NCBI GenBank assembly: GCA_964584985.1 | Contig: CAZPBK010000010.1 | Location: 1 to 36,227, forward strand | Direction: 5' to 3' | Length of the DNA: 36,227 nucleotides | Source of the DNA: JABMRF01 sp964584985 | GTDB taxonomy: Bacteria; Patescibacteriota; Patescibacteriia; UBA11705; JABHMO01 | Part shown: positions 23,623-31,310 of the stretch, piece after piece | How the letters are laid out: the number at the start of each line of letters is the position of its first letter | How positions within the stretch are numbered: the first letter of the stretch is position 1 | The notes under the pieces: model-generated | Databases searched by the model: none | Told to the model about the DNA's origin: nothing | The model's input: the letters and a program-made list of their open reading frames with translations, nothing else | Program-made: the position numbers and the translations under genes

Positions 23623-24324
23623 TTAGCTTATTTTTTCAGCCTGTTCCCACAATAAGAAAAAAACAGCTTTCATTCCCGAAGCCAAAACCCTATCATCAAT
23701 AATAAAGGATCTTTCATTCTTACCGGACTTAAAGCAAAAAATCCTTCCGTCCAAAAATCCTAAACTTAATTTAAAACCGGGCAAAAGCAAGGATCGCTTT
23801 TCTAATTTATTAAAATTAACTTTAGTATTATTATAGTCTTGCTTATCAAGACAAAGGAAATTAACTTTAATCAAAAAACCTTCTAATTTTTTTGAAAACA
23901 ATTTTTTAAACCAAACGCCCCGCCCCATAAAAAAAACCTCATTGGTCTTTTCTTTTTTGATTTCTTTATTCCATAAATTTATAATTTTATCTGAATCTAA
24001 AAAACACACATTGGGACTTTCCAGCATTTCCTTGGTAATAAAATCCAACCTGGGCATAACCGAAATCTTTTCTTTTTGTTTCAGCTCGGTTAAATCAAAC
24101 AATTTATTCGGTTTTTCCGCTACAAACATAAGTCTTTTGTTCTCCAATTCTATTTTTAATAAACCTTTTTGTTTTAAATTATTAATCTGTTGTTCAACCA
24201 CATTCTTATCATAATCACTTTGCTCGCAAAGTTCGGGAAGATTGCATTTACCCAAAGCCAAAACCGCCAAATATATTTTGGCCTCTTCTTTTGACAGTCC
24301 TATTGTTTGCAATTGTTTAATCAT
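23623..24324 (-). CDS. TrmB-like transcriptional regulator (divergent)
   Basis: 233 residues. The start MIKQLQTIGLSKEEAKIYLA matches the TrmB N-terminal domain. The HTH (about 30-50, NLPELCEQSDYDKNVVEQQI) is less typical than in the other two copies. The wing and FVAEKPNKLFDL linker are present, and the C-terminal domain (DKIINLWNKEIKKEKTNEVF, then FFMGRG) resembles the effector domain of the neighbour gene. It starts 8 bp after the neighbour's stop, so the two are co-transcribed, perhaps as partners in a heterodimer (inference). Target genes unknown, probably the surface module that converges on it. Confidence 0.82.
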   Translation of the reverse strand: MIKQLQTIGLSKEEAKIYLAVLALGKCNLPELCEQSDYDKNVVEQQINNLKQKGLLKIELENKRLMFVAEKPNKLFDLTELKQKEKISVMPRLDFITKEMLESPNVCFLDSDKIINLWNKEIKKEKTNEVFFMGRGVWFKKLFSKKLEGFLIKVNFLCLDKQDYNNTKVNFNKLEKRSLLLPGFKLSLGFLDGRIFCFKSGKNERSFIIDDRVLASGMKAVFFLLWEQAEKIS

Positions 24325-24332
24325 AAAGTTAA

Positions 24333-25085
24333 TTAAAACTCTTCAGCTATGCCCCAAAGTGCGTGAAATAATAGGGAAAGAGTTTGAGCAAAAAGCCGAT
24401 CGTTGATAATCAGCCAATCCCCTCGCCCGGCAATGTAAACTTGTTTGTCCCCAATTAAAATTTCATTTAAAAAATCAAATCTGGTTTCCGATAAAAATTT
24501 TATATTAAATTTTTCATGCTCCAAAAAATCGTGCAAACGAGAATCCAATATTTTACCAGGGCTGATATACAAGGCTTTAAACTCGCCAACCATATCCAAT
24601 ATTTTTTCAATATGTTTTTTATCAATATAGTCCTTATATAAATCATAATTAAAAATATTCAACATTTCATCGGCTCGCAATTCTTGAATTTCCTTTCTGA
24701 CTTGAGCCAGTTCTTGCGGATTCTCATAGCTGAAATAACGGACGCTGGGACGATTTTTGGCCACATTATATATTGATTCCAGTTCGGGCATTATTTTTTG
24801 CAAAATGTTTTTACGCCTGGCCACTTCTTTTTCCTGTTGCTCTTGAATATATTTTAATTTTTCCGGACGCTCGGCCAAATAAAAAACCTTGCCCGCTTTT
24901 TCCACAGCGCTCATCAATCCTCGACTGATTAAATTTTTAATATGAGTATAAACCGTTGTTCGGTTCATATTGGCTTTTTTGGCGATTTCCTGAACACTGC
25001 AATAACCCAGCTGCAAAGCCGCCAAATAAACCTCGGACTCTTTATTGTTCAAGCCCAATGACAAAAGTTCCTGTGACAAAGCCAT
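24333..25085 (-). CDS. TrmB-like transcriptional regulator
   Basis: 250 residues. The HTH lies in LGYCSVQEIAKKANMNRTTV (about 27-46) with YTHIKNLISRGLMSAVE as the recognition/wing part. FYLAERPEKLKYIQEQQEKE leads to a coiled linker, and the C-terminal half contains RPSVRYFSYENPQELAQVRK. All segments are typical of Patescibacterial TrmB-like regulators. First gene of a two-gene unit with the next TrmB-like gene. The upstream region is divergent with a promoter for a small ORF. No Shine-Dalgarno. Confidence 0.87.
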   Translation of the reverse strand: MALSQELLSLGLNNKESEVYLAALQLGYCSVQEIAKKANMNRTTVYTHIKNLISRGLMSAVEKAGKVFYLAERPEKLKYIQEQQEKEVARRKNILQKIMPELESIYNVAKNRPSVRYFSYENPQELAQVRKEIQELRADEMLNIFNYDLYKDYIDKKHIEKILDMVGEFKALYISPGKILDSRLHDFLEHEKFNIKFLSETRFDFLNEILIGDKQVYIAGRGDWLIINDRLFAQTLSLLFHALWGIAEEF

Positions 25086-25105
25086 ATAATTTTTTCTATA
25101 CCAAT

Positions 25106-25114
25106 ATTATATCA
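25106..25114 (-). promoter_or_regulatory. Extended -10 element for the TrmB pair
   Basis: On the minus strand TGATATAAT (TG-n-TATAAT, -10 box at 25106-25111). No good -35 box is seen, as is usual for extended -10 promoters. It lies about 20 bp upstream of ATG 25085. Confidence 0.5.
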
Positions 25115-25163
25115 TAAAAAATCAAAAGTTTTTACCTAAACAAACTTTTCCACAGAAAAAAAC

Positions 25164-25192
25164 TTTCCCGGTAAGACAAAAAAGGCTATAAT
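25164..25192 (+). promoter_or_regulatory. Predicted promoter of the 66-residue orphan ORF
   Basis: TATAAT (25187-25192) with a weak TTTCCC 17 bp upstream (25164-25169). Start expected near 25199, giving a 40-nt leader that contains GAGGTG. Confidence 0.55.
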
Positions 25193-25239
25193 ATATATAC
25201 AAGGTATGTTCAACACTAACCAGAGGTGAAAAACATGAG

Positions 25240-25440
25240 ATGAAACGCTTTAACCCCTCCCACCCGGACGCTTTGTACAAAACGATTGCTGGATTCATGA
25301 TGATGGTGTGGCTATACAAAACAACCCAGCGCTTTGATAAAATTGCAGCCGGACCATCGGGACTGGGAAATGGCGAAAAGCCGAATTTAATTCATTTGGG
25401 GAAAATCAAGAAGCTTATGTTGGAAGACTCTTCTCAATAG
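25240..25440 (+). CDS. Orphan small protein, 66 residues
   Basis: ATG 25240 is preceded by AGAGGTG (about 25222-25228), one of the few ribosome sites in the window. A TATAAT promoter lies upstream and a clean terminator downstream, so this is an independent single-gene unit. The protein begins MKRFNPSHPDALYKTIAGFM, has one short hydrophobic segment (about 16-25, TIAGFMMMVW), then a Gly-rich stretch (AAGPSGLGNGEKP) and a basic/acidic end (GKIKKLMLEDSSQ). I do not recognise it. It could instead be a structured or regulatory RNA with a chance frame, but promoter, ribosome site and ORF agree. It stands between the TrmB pair and leuS. Confidence 0.6.
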   Translation: MKRFNPSHPDALYKTIAGFMMMVWLYKTTQRFDKIAAGPSGLGNGEKPNLIHLGKIKKLMLEDSSQ

Positions 25441-25486
25441 AGTCTAGCCAATATTCTTATGTACATACAGTTTAAGTTATTACAAC

Positions 25487-25519
25487 AAACTCTGCCGGAC
25501 ACATCCTGCAGAGTTTTTT
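25487..25519 (+). terminator. Rho-independent terminator of the orphan ORF
   Basis: Stem AAACTCTGC (25487-25495) / GCAGAGTTT (25508-25516) followed by TTTTTTA. It also faces the end of leuS, but the T-run on that strand is weaker. Confidence 0.8.
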
Positions 25520-25540
25520 AGTTTATCTAAATAATTTTAA

Positions 25541-28513
25541 CTATTTAGCTACAATATTTATCAAACGCCCTTTTACATAAATAACCTTTTTTATTTCTTG
25601 ACCGTGAACAAACTTTTTTACTTTTTCCAACTGCAAAACTTTTTCTTTTAACTCCTCTTCTTTAATATCAGGCTTGGTCTTAATTGTTTCTCTGAGTTTG
25701 CCGTTAACTTGAATAGCTATTTCTACAGTTTGTTCAATTGTTTTTTCTTCATCATATTCCGGCCACTCGGACAAAAACAGGCTTGATTTTCCTTGTAAAT
25801 TCTCCCATAGTTCTTCACTTAAATGTGGAGCAAAAGGAGCCAAGACCTGCAAAAATTTGGCAAAACTGTCTCTGGAACAACCTTTTTGCTGAATCATATT
25901 TATAAAAATCATCATTTGCGCCACCGCCGTATTAAAGTCCATGGAATCAATGTCTTTAGTCACTTTTTTGATGGTTTTATGCAATTCAATTATAACCTCG
26001 GGTTCATCTTTTTCCAACCAATTATCTTTTTGAGCAATGTTAAAAACCTTGTCCAAAAATTTTTTTACTCCACGCAAACCATTGGTATCCCAAGCCGCAG
26101 CCTGCTCAAAAGGTCCCATAAACATTTCATAAACCCGAAGCGCATCAGCTCCGTAGTCTTTAATAATATCGTCAGGATTGATCACATTACCCCAGCGTTT
26201 ACTCATTTTTCGTCCATCTTCCGCCATAATCAAACCAACATTTTGCAGACGAATAAAAGGTTCTTTATGATTTACCACATCGATATCATATAAAAATTTA
26301 TGCCAAAAACGCGCGTAAATCAAATGCCTGGTAGCGTGTTCGGCTCCTCCAACATAAAAATCCACCGGCATCCAATATTTTTCTTTTTCAGGATCAACCA
26401 AGGCTTGATCGTTTTTCGGATCAATATAACGCAAATAATACCAATTTGAGCCGGCCCATTGTGGCATAGTATTGGTTTCTCTTTTGGCCGAACCGCCACA
26501 TTTTGGACATTTCGTATTGACCCAATCGTCAATACCGGCCAATGGTGATTCTCCGGTACCGGTCGGCTCATAGCTTTCAACCTCGGGCAATTCCACCGGC
26601 AAATCTTTTTCCGGCACCGGCACTGTTCCGCATTTTTGACAATGGATTACCGGGATCGGCTCGCCCCAATATCGTTGCCTGGAAAAAACCCAATCCTGTA
26701 ATTTATAATTTACCGTAGCCCTTCCCAAATTATTTTTTTCCAGCCAGGAAGTTATTTGTTCAATGCATTGTTTAACCGGCAAACCATTAAACTGGTCGGA
26801 ATTTATCATTACACCATTTTCAATATCTGTGTTGGCTTTATCTTTTTCCAAAACAATATCCAACAGTTCGGGAAATTCATTTGTATCCATGTCTTTTTCA
26901 ACAAAGTGCCCTTTGTTTTTCAATACAATAAAACGACCGCCTAATTTTTTATAATAATTCTTGGCATTATCCAAGCGATAATCTTCATCATTATCAGAAC
27001 AAATAATGCAAATTTCATTAACCATGTTTTTTATTTCCGGATTAATTTCAAAATCATAAAAAGAATGCAGTCTTTCATTACCCTCTTGTTTATTTTTTCC
27101 GGGAGCAACTAAAATTAACTTATTTATCCTTTTCTTAGTCTCGCCCAACCAGCGAACCAAAAAGGCTGCTCCAGCGCTATGACCGATCAAGGTTGAATCT
27201 TCATCTACTTTTACTTTTTTAAATTCTTTTTTCCATTCATTATAATCAGGCTCCCAATTTTTGGGCATTGAAGGATTCTCAACCTGCCAATCGCTATTCT
27301 GTAATTCCTGTTTTAGCCAACTAAACCAATGACGCTCATTGTTTGGTCTATTTTTTGACTCATCGCTTTGTTTGGAGCTAGACGAACCATGAACAAGAAC
27401 GCAATTATTTTTCCGGCTTTTGGACTCAATAACATTGATAATTTCAATATTATGTTGCTTAGCAAAATCAAAATCTCGCTGATCATGCGCCGGCACGGAC
27501 ATAATGGCGCCAGTGCCGTAATTCATCAGCACATAATCGGCAATCCAAATTGGAATTTTTTTACCATTAACCGGATTGATAGCATACGCCCCGGTAAAAA
27601 CGCCGGTTTTGTCTTTTTGCAATTCAGCTCTTTCCAAATCAGATTTGGCCGCTGCTTGTTTTCGATATTTCAATACTTTTTGCTTGTTTTCTTCAGTGGT
27701 TATTTTTTCCACCAAAGGATGTTCAGGCGCCAAAACCAAAAAAGTAGCCCCAAAAAGCGTATCCGGACGAGTGGTGAAAACCTTTATTTTATTATCCTCA
27801 TTTTTAATATTAAAAACCACTTCAGCTCCTTCAGACCGACCAATCCAGTTTCGTTGCATTTCCTTGATTGATTCCGGCCATTCATCCAATTCATCCAAGC
27901 CTTTTAGTAACCGATCCGCATAATCGGTAATTCTTAAAACCCATTGACGCATTGGTTTGCGCTCTATCTCACTACCACAACGCTCGCATTTACCATCTTC
28001 CAAATCTTCCATAGCCAAACCGGTCTGACAGCTTGGACACCAAATAATCGGTTCCTCAGATTGAAAAGCCAAACCTTTTTCCAACATTTTCAAAAAAGCC
28101 CACTGTGTCCATTTATAATAACTCGGATCAGTGGTATTTATTTCTCTGTCCCAATCATAAGTAAAGCCGATTTTCTCCAATTGATTTTTAAAAACCTTAA
28201 CATTTTTTTTAACCGCTTCACTGGGATGAACCTTGTTTTTTATGGCGTAATTTTCCGCCGGCAAACCAAAAGCGTCCCACCCCATGGGATGCAAAACATT
28301 ATAACCCTGCATCATTTTCATACGAGCAATAATATCGGTAGCGATATAACCTTTAGGATGTCCCACATGCAAGCCGGCTCCCGAAGGATAAGGAAACATA
28401 TCCAAAAGATAATATTTTGGTTTGTTTTTGTCTTCGCCGGTTTGATAAAGCTTGTCTTTGCTCCATTTTTCTTGCCATTTACTTTCAATTTTTTTGTAAT
28501 TATATTTACTCAT
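25541..28513 (-). CDS. leuS: Leucyl-tRNA synthetase with an inserted RBBP9/YdeN-like serine hydrolase domain
   Basis: 990 residues; bacterial LeuRS is usually about 800-880. Catalytic motifs are intact: HVGH (49-52) and KMSKR (769-773). Zinc-type cysteine pairs lie at 159/162 with 176/179 and at 625/628 with 669/672. The CP1 editing domain has TTRPDT (247-252) and the conserved PAHDQRDF (D344). Between HNIEIINVIE (about 354-363) and NGVMINS (566-572), where LeuRS normally has a short loop, lie about 200 extra residues (nt 26828-27424). These form an alpha/beta hydrolase: CVLVHGSSSS (371-380), the nucleophile elbow GHSAG (S446), an acid in SDNDEDY (probably D509) and NKGHF (H536). Reading frame is continuous across both junctions. 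Charging of tRNA-Leu is certain by family; the role of the hydrolase is unknown. It has its own promoter and no Shine-Dalgarno. Confidence 0.95.
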   Translation of the reverse strand: MSKYNYKKIESKWQEKWSKDKLYQTGEDKNKPKYYLLDMFPYPSGAGLHVGHPKGYIATDIIARMKMMQGYNVLHPMGWDAFGLPAENYAIKNKVHPSEAVKKNVKVFKNQLEKIGFTYDWDREINTTDPSYYKWTQWAFLKMLEKGLAFQSEEPIIWCPSCQTGLAMEDLEDGKCERCGSEIERKPMRQWVLRITDYADRLLKGLDELDEWPESIKEMQRNWIGRSEGAEVVFNIKNEDNKIKVFTTRPDTLFGATFLVLAPEHPLVEKITTEENKQKVLKYRKQAAAKSDLERAELQKDKTGVFTGAYAINPVNGKKIPIWIADYVLMNYGTGAIMSVPAHDQRDFDFAKQHNIEIINVIESKSRKNNCVLVHGSSSSKQSDESKNRPNNERHWFSWLKQELQNSDWQVENPSMPKNWEPDYNEWKKEFKKVKVDEDSTLIGHSAGAAFLVRWLGETKKRINKLILVAPGKNKQEGNERLHSFYDFEINPEIKNMVNEICIICSDNDEDYRLDNAKNYYKKLGGRFIVLKNKGHFVEKDMDTNEFPELLDIVLEKDKANTDIENGVMINSDQFNGLPVKQCIEQITSWLEKNNLGRATVNYKLQDWVFSRQRYWGEPIPVIHCQKCGTVPVPEKDLPVELPEVESYEPTGTGESPLAGIDDWVNTKCPKCGGSAKRETNTMPQWAGSNWYYLRYIDPKNDQALVDPEKEKYWMPVDFYVGGAEHATRHLIYARFWHKFLYDIDVVNHKEPFIRLQNVGLIMAEDGRKMSKRWGNVINPDDIIKDYGADALRVYEMFMGPFEQAAAWDTNGLRGVKKFLDKVFNIAQKDNWLEKDEPEVIIELHKTIKKVTKDIDSMDFNTAVAQMMIFINMIQQKGCSRDSFAKFLQVLAPFAPHLSEELWENLQGKSSLFLSEWPEYDEEKTIEQTVEIAIQVNGKLRETIKTKPDIKEEELKEKVLQLEKVKKFVHGQEIKKVIYVKGRLINIVAK

Positions 28514-28548
28514 AAGACTATTTTTTCTTTTTAAACTGTTATATTTGT

Positions 28549-28577
28549 ATTTTACCGCAATTTTATTGTAATTTCAA
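28549..28577 (-). promoter_or_regulatory. Promoter of leuS
   Basis: On the minus strand TTGAAA (28572-28577), 17 bp, TAAAAT (28549-28554). Start near 28542, leader about 29 nt, too short for a T-box, and none is seen. Confidence 0.7.
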
Positions 28578-28578
28578 G

Positions 28579-28603
28579 TCAAAAAAACCGCTTGTTCAGC
28601 GGT
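28579..28603 (-). terminator. Terminator downstream of rnhB
   Basis: On the minus strand ACCGCT / AGCGGT stem followed by TTTTTTT. It sits directly upstream of the leuS promoter, insulating the two units. Confidence 0.85.
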
Positions 28604-28629
28604 GACCTTTTTGAATGTTTTCAAAAAAA

Positions 28630-29238
28630 TCATAAAAGCTTTTCTTTAACCGGTTTAAAATTTGTCCGATGTATTTCACATGGACCGCATTTATCCAAAG
28701 CCCGCAAATGAAACTTGGTACCATAACCTTTGTGTTTTTCAAAACCATAATCAGGATACTTCTTGGCAAAAGCCAACATCATTTGATCACGAAAAACCTT
28801 GGCCACTATGGAAGCGGCGGCCACGGATAAAATTGTGCTATCGCCTGATTTAATCAATTCAAAGGGCGTGACAAATTTCAGACCGGCCATATAATCAGAT
28901 AAAATAAAATCCGGTTTTATTTCTAAATATTTCCAGGCTCTTTTCATAGCGATTTTGTTGGCATAGCTTAAACCATGCTTGTTTATTTCCCAATGTCCGA
29001 CCACTCCCACCGACCAAGCCAAGCTACCATATTTTATTTTTTCAAAAATAATTTCTCTTTTTTTACAATTCAAAGCCTTGGAATCTTTTATTAATTCAAA
29101 AAAATCCGCTTTTTGCGGATCCAAAATAACCGCCCCGGCCACCAAAGGACCGGCCAACGGCCCACGGCCGGCTTCATCCAGTCCGCAAATTTGTTTATAA
29201 CCTTTTTGTTTTAGTTTTTTTTCATAATCATAATTCAT
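28630..29238 (-). CDS. rnhB: Ribonuclease HII
   Basis: 202 residues, normal length. The signature ICGLDEAGRGPLAGPLVAGA (17-36) contains the catalytic D21-E22 pair; DSKAL (52-56) and the later Asp in FILSDYMAG (about D115) complete the site; SILSVAAASIVAKVFRD (about 133-151) is the conserved core helix. The enzyme cuts the RNA strand of RNA-DNA hybrids and single ribonucleotides in DNA. It is followed by its own terminator and then leuS. No Shine-Dalgarno before ATG 29238. Confidence 0.95.
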   Translation of the reverse strand: MNYDYEKKLKQKGYKQICGLDEAGRGPLAGPLVAGAVILDPQKADFFELIKDSKALNCKKREIIFEKIKYGSLAWSVGVVGHWEINKHGLSYANKIAMKRAWKYLEIKPDFILSDYMAGLKFVTPFELIKSGDSTILSVAAASIVAKVFRDQMMLAFAKKYPDYGFEKHKGYGTKFHLRALDKCGPCEIHRTNFKPVKEKLL

Positions 29239-29276
29239 ATTATTAATTTAATCATATTTTTAAAAAAACAACAACT

Positions 29277-29305
29277 AAAAAAGACCCGAGATCAAATCCC
29301 GAGTC
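29277..29305 (-). terminator. Terminator of the gdhA-SWIB unit
   Basis: On the minus strand GACTCGGGAT / ATCTCGGGTC forms 10 pairs (two G-U) with a TTG loop, followed by a T-run of six. The pairing works only as minus-strand RNA, which fixes its direction. Confidence 0.8.
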
Positions 29306-29321
29306 TTTTAATAAAATCAAT

Positions 29322-29585
29322 TTATTCGTCTGACATGTGTTTGTTAACCAATTTGGTCATTTCAAACATAGTCACTTCATCTTTTCCGCCAAAAAGTTCT
29401 TTTAATTTATCATCGGCTAAAATATTTCTTTTGTTTTCAGGATTTTGCAAATCGTTTTCTTTAATATAGGCCCAAATTTTTTTAACCACTTCAAATCTTG
29501 GCATCGGACCCTTACCCACTACTTCCTCCAACTCGGGAGTAAGCTTTAATGGCTTTTTCAAAGCCGGATTCAATTTTCTTGGCAT
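29322..29585 (-). CDS. SWIB/MDM2-domain protein
   Basis: 87 residues that are nearly all one SWIB domain: LKLTPELEEVVGKGPMPRFE (about 13-32), VVKKIWAYIKENDLQNPENK (33-52), then RNILADDKLKELFGGKDEVT and MFEMTKLVNKHM. Each of these is a conserved block of the domain. SWIB is mainly eukaryotic (chromatin remodelling BAF60/SMARCD, MDM2) but occurs in Chlamydiae, where it is fused to topoisomerase or linked to chromatin condensation, and in Patescibacteria. It begins 21 bp after the gdhA stop and shares its terminator. A DNA-associated role is inferred from the family; nothing in the sequence shows a DNA-binding surface apart from the basic MPRKLNPALKKPLK start. Confidence 0.9.
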   Translation of the reverse strand: MPRKLNPALKKPLKLTPELEEVVGKGPMPRFEVVKKIWAYIKENDLQNPENKRNILADDKLKELFGGKDEVTMFEMTKLVNKHMSDE

Positions 29586-29606
29586 AAGTTTTTCAAAATT
29601 AATTAT

Positions 29607-30887
29607 TTATCTATCATATTCATTGTACCATAGATTCTGTAATCTTTCCAGGGCTTGAGCAAAAGCGGCCGTTCTCAAATCAATTTTCTTTTCCTCGGCA
29701 ATCTGCCAGATTTGTTCAAAAGCCGGTAAAATTATATCCTTAAGCTTGTTAAAAACCTCGGATTCAGACCAATAACGATCCTCCAAATTCTGTTGCCATT
29801 CAAAATAACTAACCGTGACACCGCCGGAATTGGCTAAAACATCCGGCACTATTTTTAAGCCATTTTTAGCCAAAATCATGTCAGCCTCAGGCGTAACCGG
29901 ACCGTTGGCCAACTCAACAATAAATTTAGCCTTTATATTATCCGCGTTTTCCGCGGTAATAACATTTTCTAAAGCGGCCGGCACTAAAATATCCGTCTCC
30001 AATTCCAATAATTCTTTGTTATTAATTTTCTCACCTTGTTCAAATCCCAGAATATGACCTGTGGATTGTTTGTGGGCAATTAATTTTTCTATATTCAGTC
30101 CTTGCGGATCATAAACACCCCCTTGAGAATCAGATACGGCCACCACTTTGTAGCCCTCGGCCAAACAAAGTTCAGCCATAACCGAACCGGCATTGCCAAA
30201 CCCTTGGATAACCACACTTGGTCTTTCTTGAAAATGTTCTCGTTCAACCAAAGAACGGATAATAAAAAATCCGCCCATGGCCGTAGCTCGATCTCGCCCC
30301 AAACTGCCACCTTGATCCACTGATTTTCCGGTAATTACCGCCTGCATTTTCTTTTCCTGTTGCTTGGTTAATTCCAAGCCGAACTTTTTATAATTGTTTT
30401 TTCTAAAATCAATAAAAGATTCTTTAACCCAATTCATTATTTTAAAATTAGTATAAACATCGGGTGCCGGCACATCTATATACGGACCAATGTTTGGCGC
30501 CAACTTTTTGCCGAATTCCCGGCTTAACCTTTCCAACTCGGAGTCACTCAATTTCCGCGGATCAACAGTTACACCACCTTTACCTCCGCCCATGGGAATA
30601 CCGACCACCGCGGTTTTTATGGTCATCCAAAAAGCCAAAGCTTTTACTTCATCCAAGTCAACCGTTGGAAAATAACGCAAACCGCCTTTGTATGGGCCGG
30701 CCCAATTATTGTGCTGAACACGATAACCGTTAAAAATACGCAAACTGCCATCATCCATTTTTACCGGTACCTTGAGTTCCAATATTCTGTCCGGTGTTTT
30801 TAGCAATTCAAAAATTTGCGGTTTTAAATCCAAAATCTTGGCCGATTTTTCCAATTGCTTAATGGCGTTTTCAAATGGTGTACTCAT
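29607..30887 (-). CDS. gdhA: Glutamate dehydrogenase (Glu/Leu/Phe/Val dehydrogenase family)
   Basis: 426 residues, normal for hexameric GDH. The substrate-binding N-terminal domain has the conserved GPYKGGLRYFPTVDLDEVKA (about 64-83), with the catalytic lysine region MGGGKGGVTVDPRKLSDSEL. A Rossmann domain contains VVIQGFGNAGSVMAELCLAE (about 223-242). The C-terminal segment PDVLANSGGVTVSYFEWQQN (about 343-362) is typical. It interconverts glutamate with 2-oxoglutarate and ammonia; cofactor preference cannot be read with confidence. First gene of a unit with the SWIB gene. Divergent from the SemiSWEET gene, whose promoter lies in the same intergenic region. Confidence 0.93.
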   Translation of the reverse strand: MSTPFENAIKQLEKSAKILDLKPQIFELLKTPDRILELKVPVKMDDGSLRIFNGYRVQHNNWAGPYKGGLRYFPTVDLDEVKALAFWMTIKTAVVGIPMGGGKGGVTVDPRKLSDSELERLSREFGKKLAPNIGPYIDVPAPDVYTNFKIMNWVKESFIDFRKNNYKKFGLELTKQQEKKMQAVITGKSVDQGGSLGRDRATAMGGFFIIRSLVEREHFQERPSVVIQGFGNAGSVMAELCLAEGYKVVAVSDSQGGVYDPQGLNIEKLIAHKQSTGHILGFEQGEKINNKELLELETDILVPAALENVITAENADNIKAKFIVELANGPVTPEADMILAKNGLKIVPDVLANSGGVTVSYFEWQQNLEDRYWSESEVFNKLKDIILPAFEQIWQIAEEKKIDLRTAAFAQALERLQNLWYNEYDR

Positions 30888-30928
30888 ATTATTTATTTTA
30901 TTATTTAATTAATTTTATTTAATTTATA

Positions 30929-30957
30929 TTGACAAGATCTTTATTTTTTGCTAATAT
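30929..30957 (+). promoter_or_regulatory. Promoter of the SemiSWEET gene
   Basis: TTGACA (30929-30934), 17 bp, TAATAT (30952-30957). Start near 30964, followed by AGGAGG (30989-30994), five nt before ATG 30999. Confidence 0.8.
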
Positions 30958-30998
30958 CCAAAATCGTTGTTCTTTATTGCAAAAAAACAGGAGGATAA

Positions 30999-31268
30999 AT
31001 GAAACAAAAATTCAAACAAATTGTCGCCTGGATATTCGGACTGGGACTGCTTATCAACGCCATTATACTCTGGCCACAGCCGATCAAGATTCTGCAAACT
31101 CATAACGCTGAAAATGTTTCTCTGCTAACCTTTGGCTTTTTCTTTCTCATGCAAATGGTGGCCGGTTTGCACGGCTACTTTCAAAAAGACAAAGCCCTGA
31201 TGATCGGAATGTTCTTTTCCATGATCCCCTCGGGCTTGACCAGTCTGCTAATCATAATCTATGGCTAA
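30999..31268 (+). CDS. SemiSWEET-type sugar transporter (PQ-loop)
   Basis: 89 residues with three membrane helices (about 8-25, 40-58, 66-86), the size of a SemiSWEET half-transporter. The PQ motif is in ILWPQPIKI (P26-Q27) in the first helix, and HNAENVSLLTFGFFFLMQ forms the second. SemiSWEETs dimerise and equilibrate sugars such as sucrose or glucose across the membrane; the substrate here is unknown. Unusually for this window it has a near-consensus promoter and a strong AGGAGG ribosome site. It is a single-gene unit with a terminator, convergent with trxB. PQ-loop proteins can have other roles, but the length favours SemiSWEET. Confidence 0.87.
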   Translation: MKQKFKQIVAWIFGLGLLINAIILWPQPIKILQTHNAENVSLLTFGFFFLMQMVAGLHGYFQKDKALMIGMFFSMIPSGLTSLLIIIYG

Positions 31269-31288
31269 GAACAAGGTGTTCGCAACCA

Positions 31289-31310
31289 AGTCGCTTGCAA
31301 AAAGCGACTT
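31289..31310. terminator. Convergent terminator between SemiSWEET and trxB
   Basis: AAGTCGCTT (31289-31297) / AAGCGACTT (31302-31310), 9 bp, loop of four, then TTATTTTTTG on the plus strand. The stem ends directly at the trxB stop codon (31311-31313). Confidence 0.82.

Noticed and set aside
27368..28534. Long plus-strand open frames (up to 196 codons) opposite leuS
   Set aside because: They are complementary to conserved LeuRS and hydrolase motifs, have no promoter or ribosome site, and give peptides without recognisable features.
28514..28548. T-box leader for leuS
   Set aside because: The predicted leader is only about 29 nt and lacks the T-box sequence and specifier stem.
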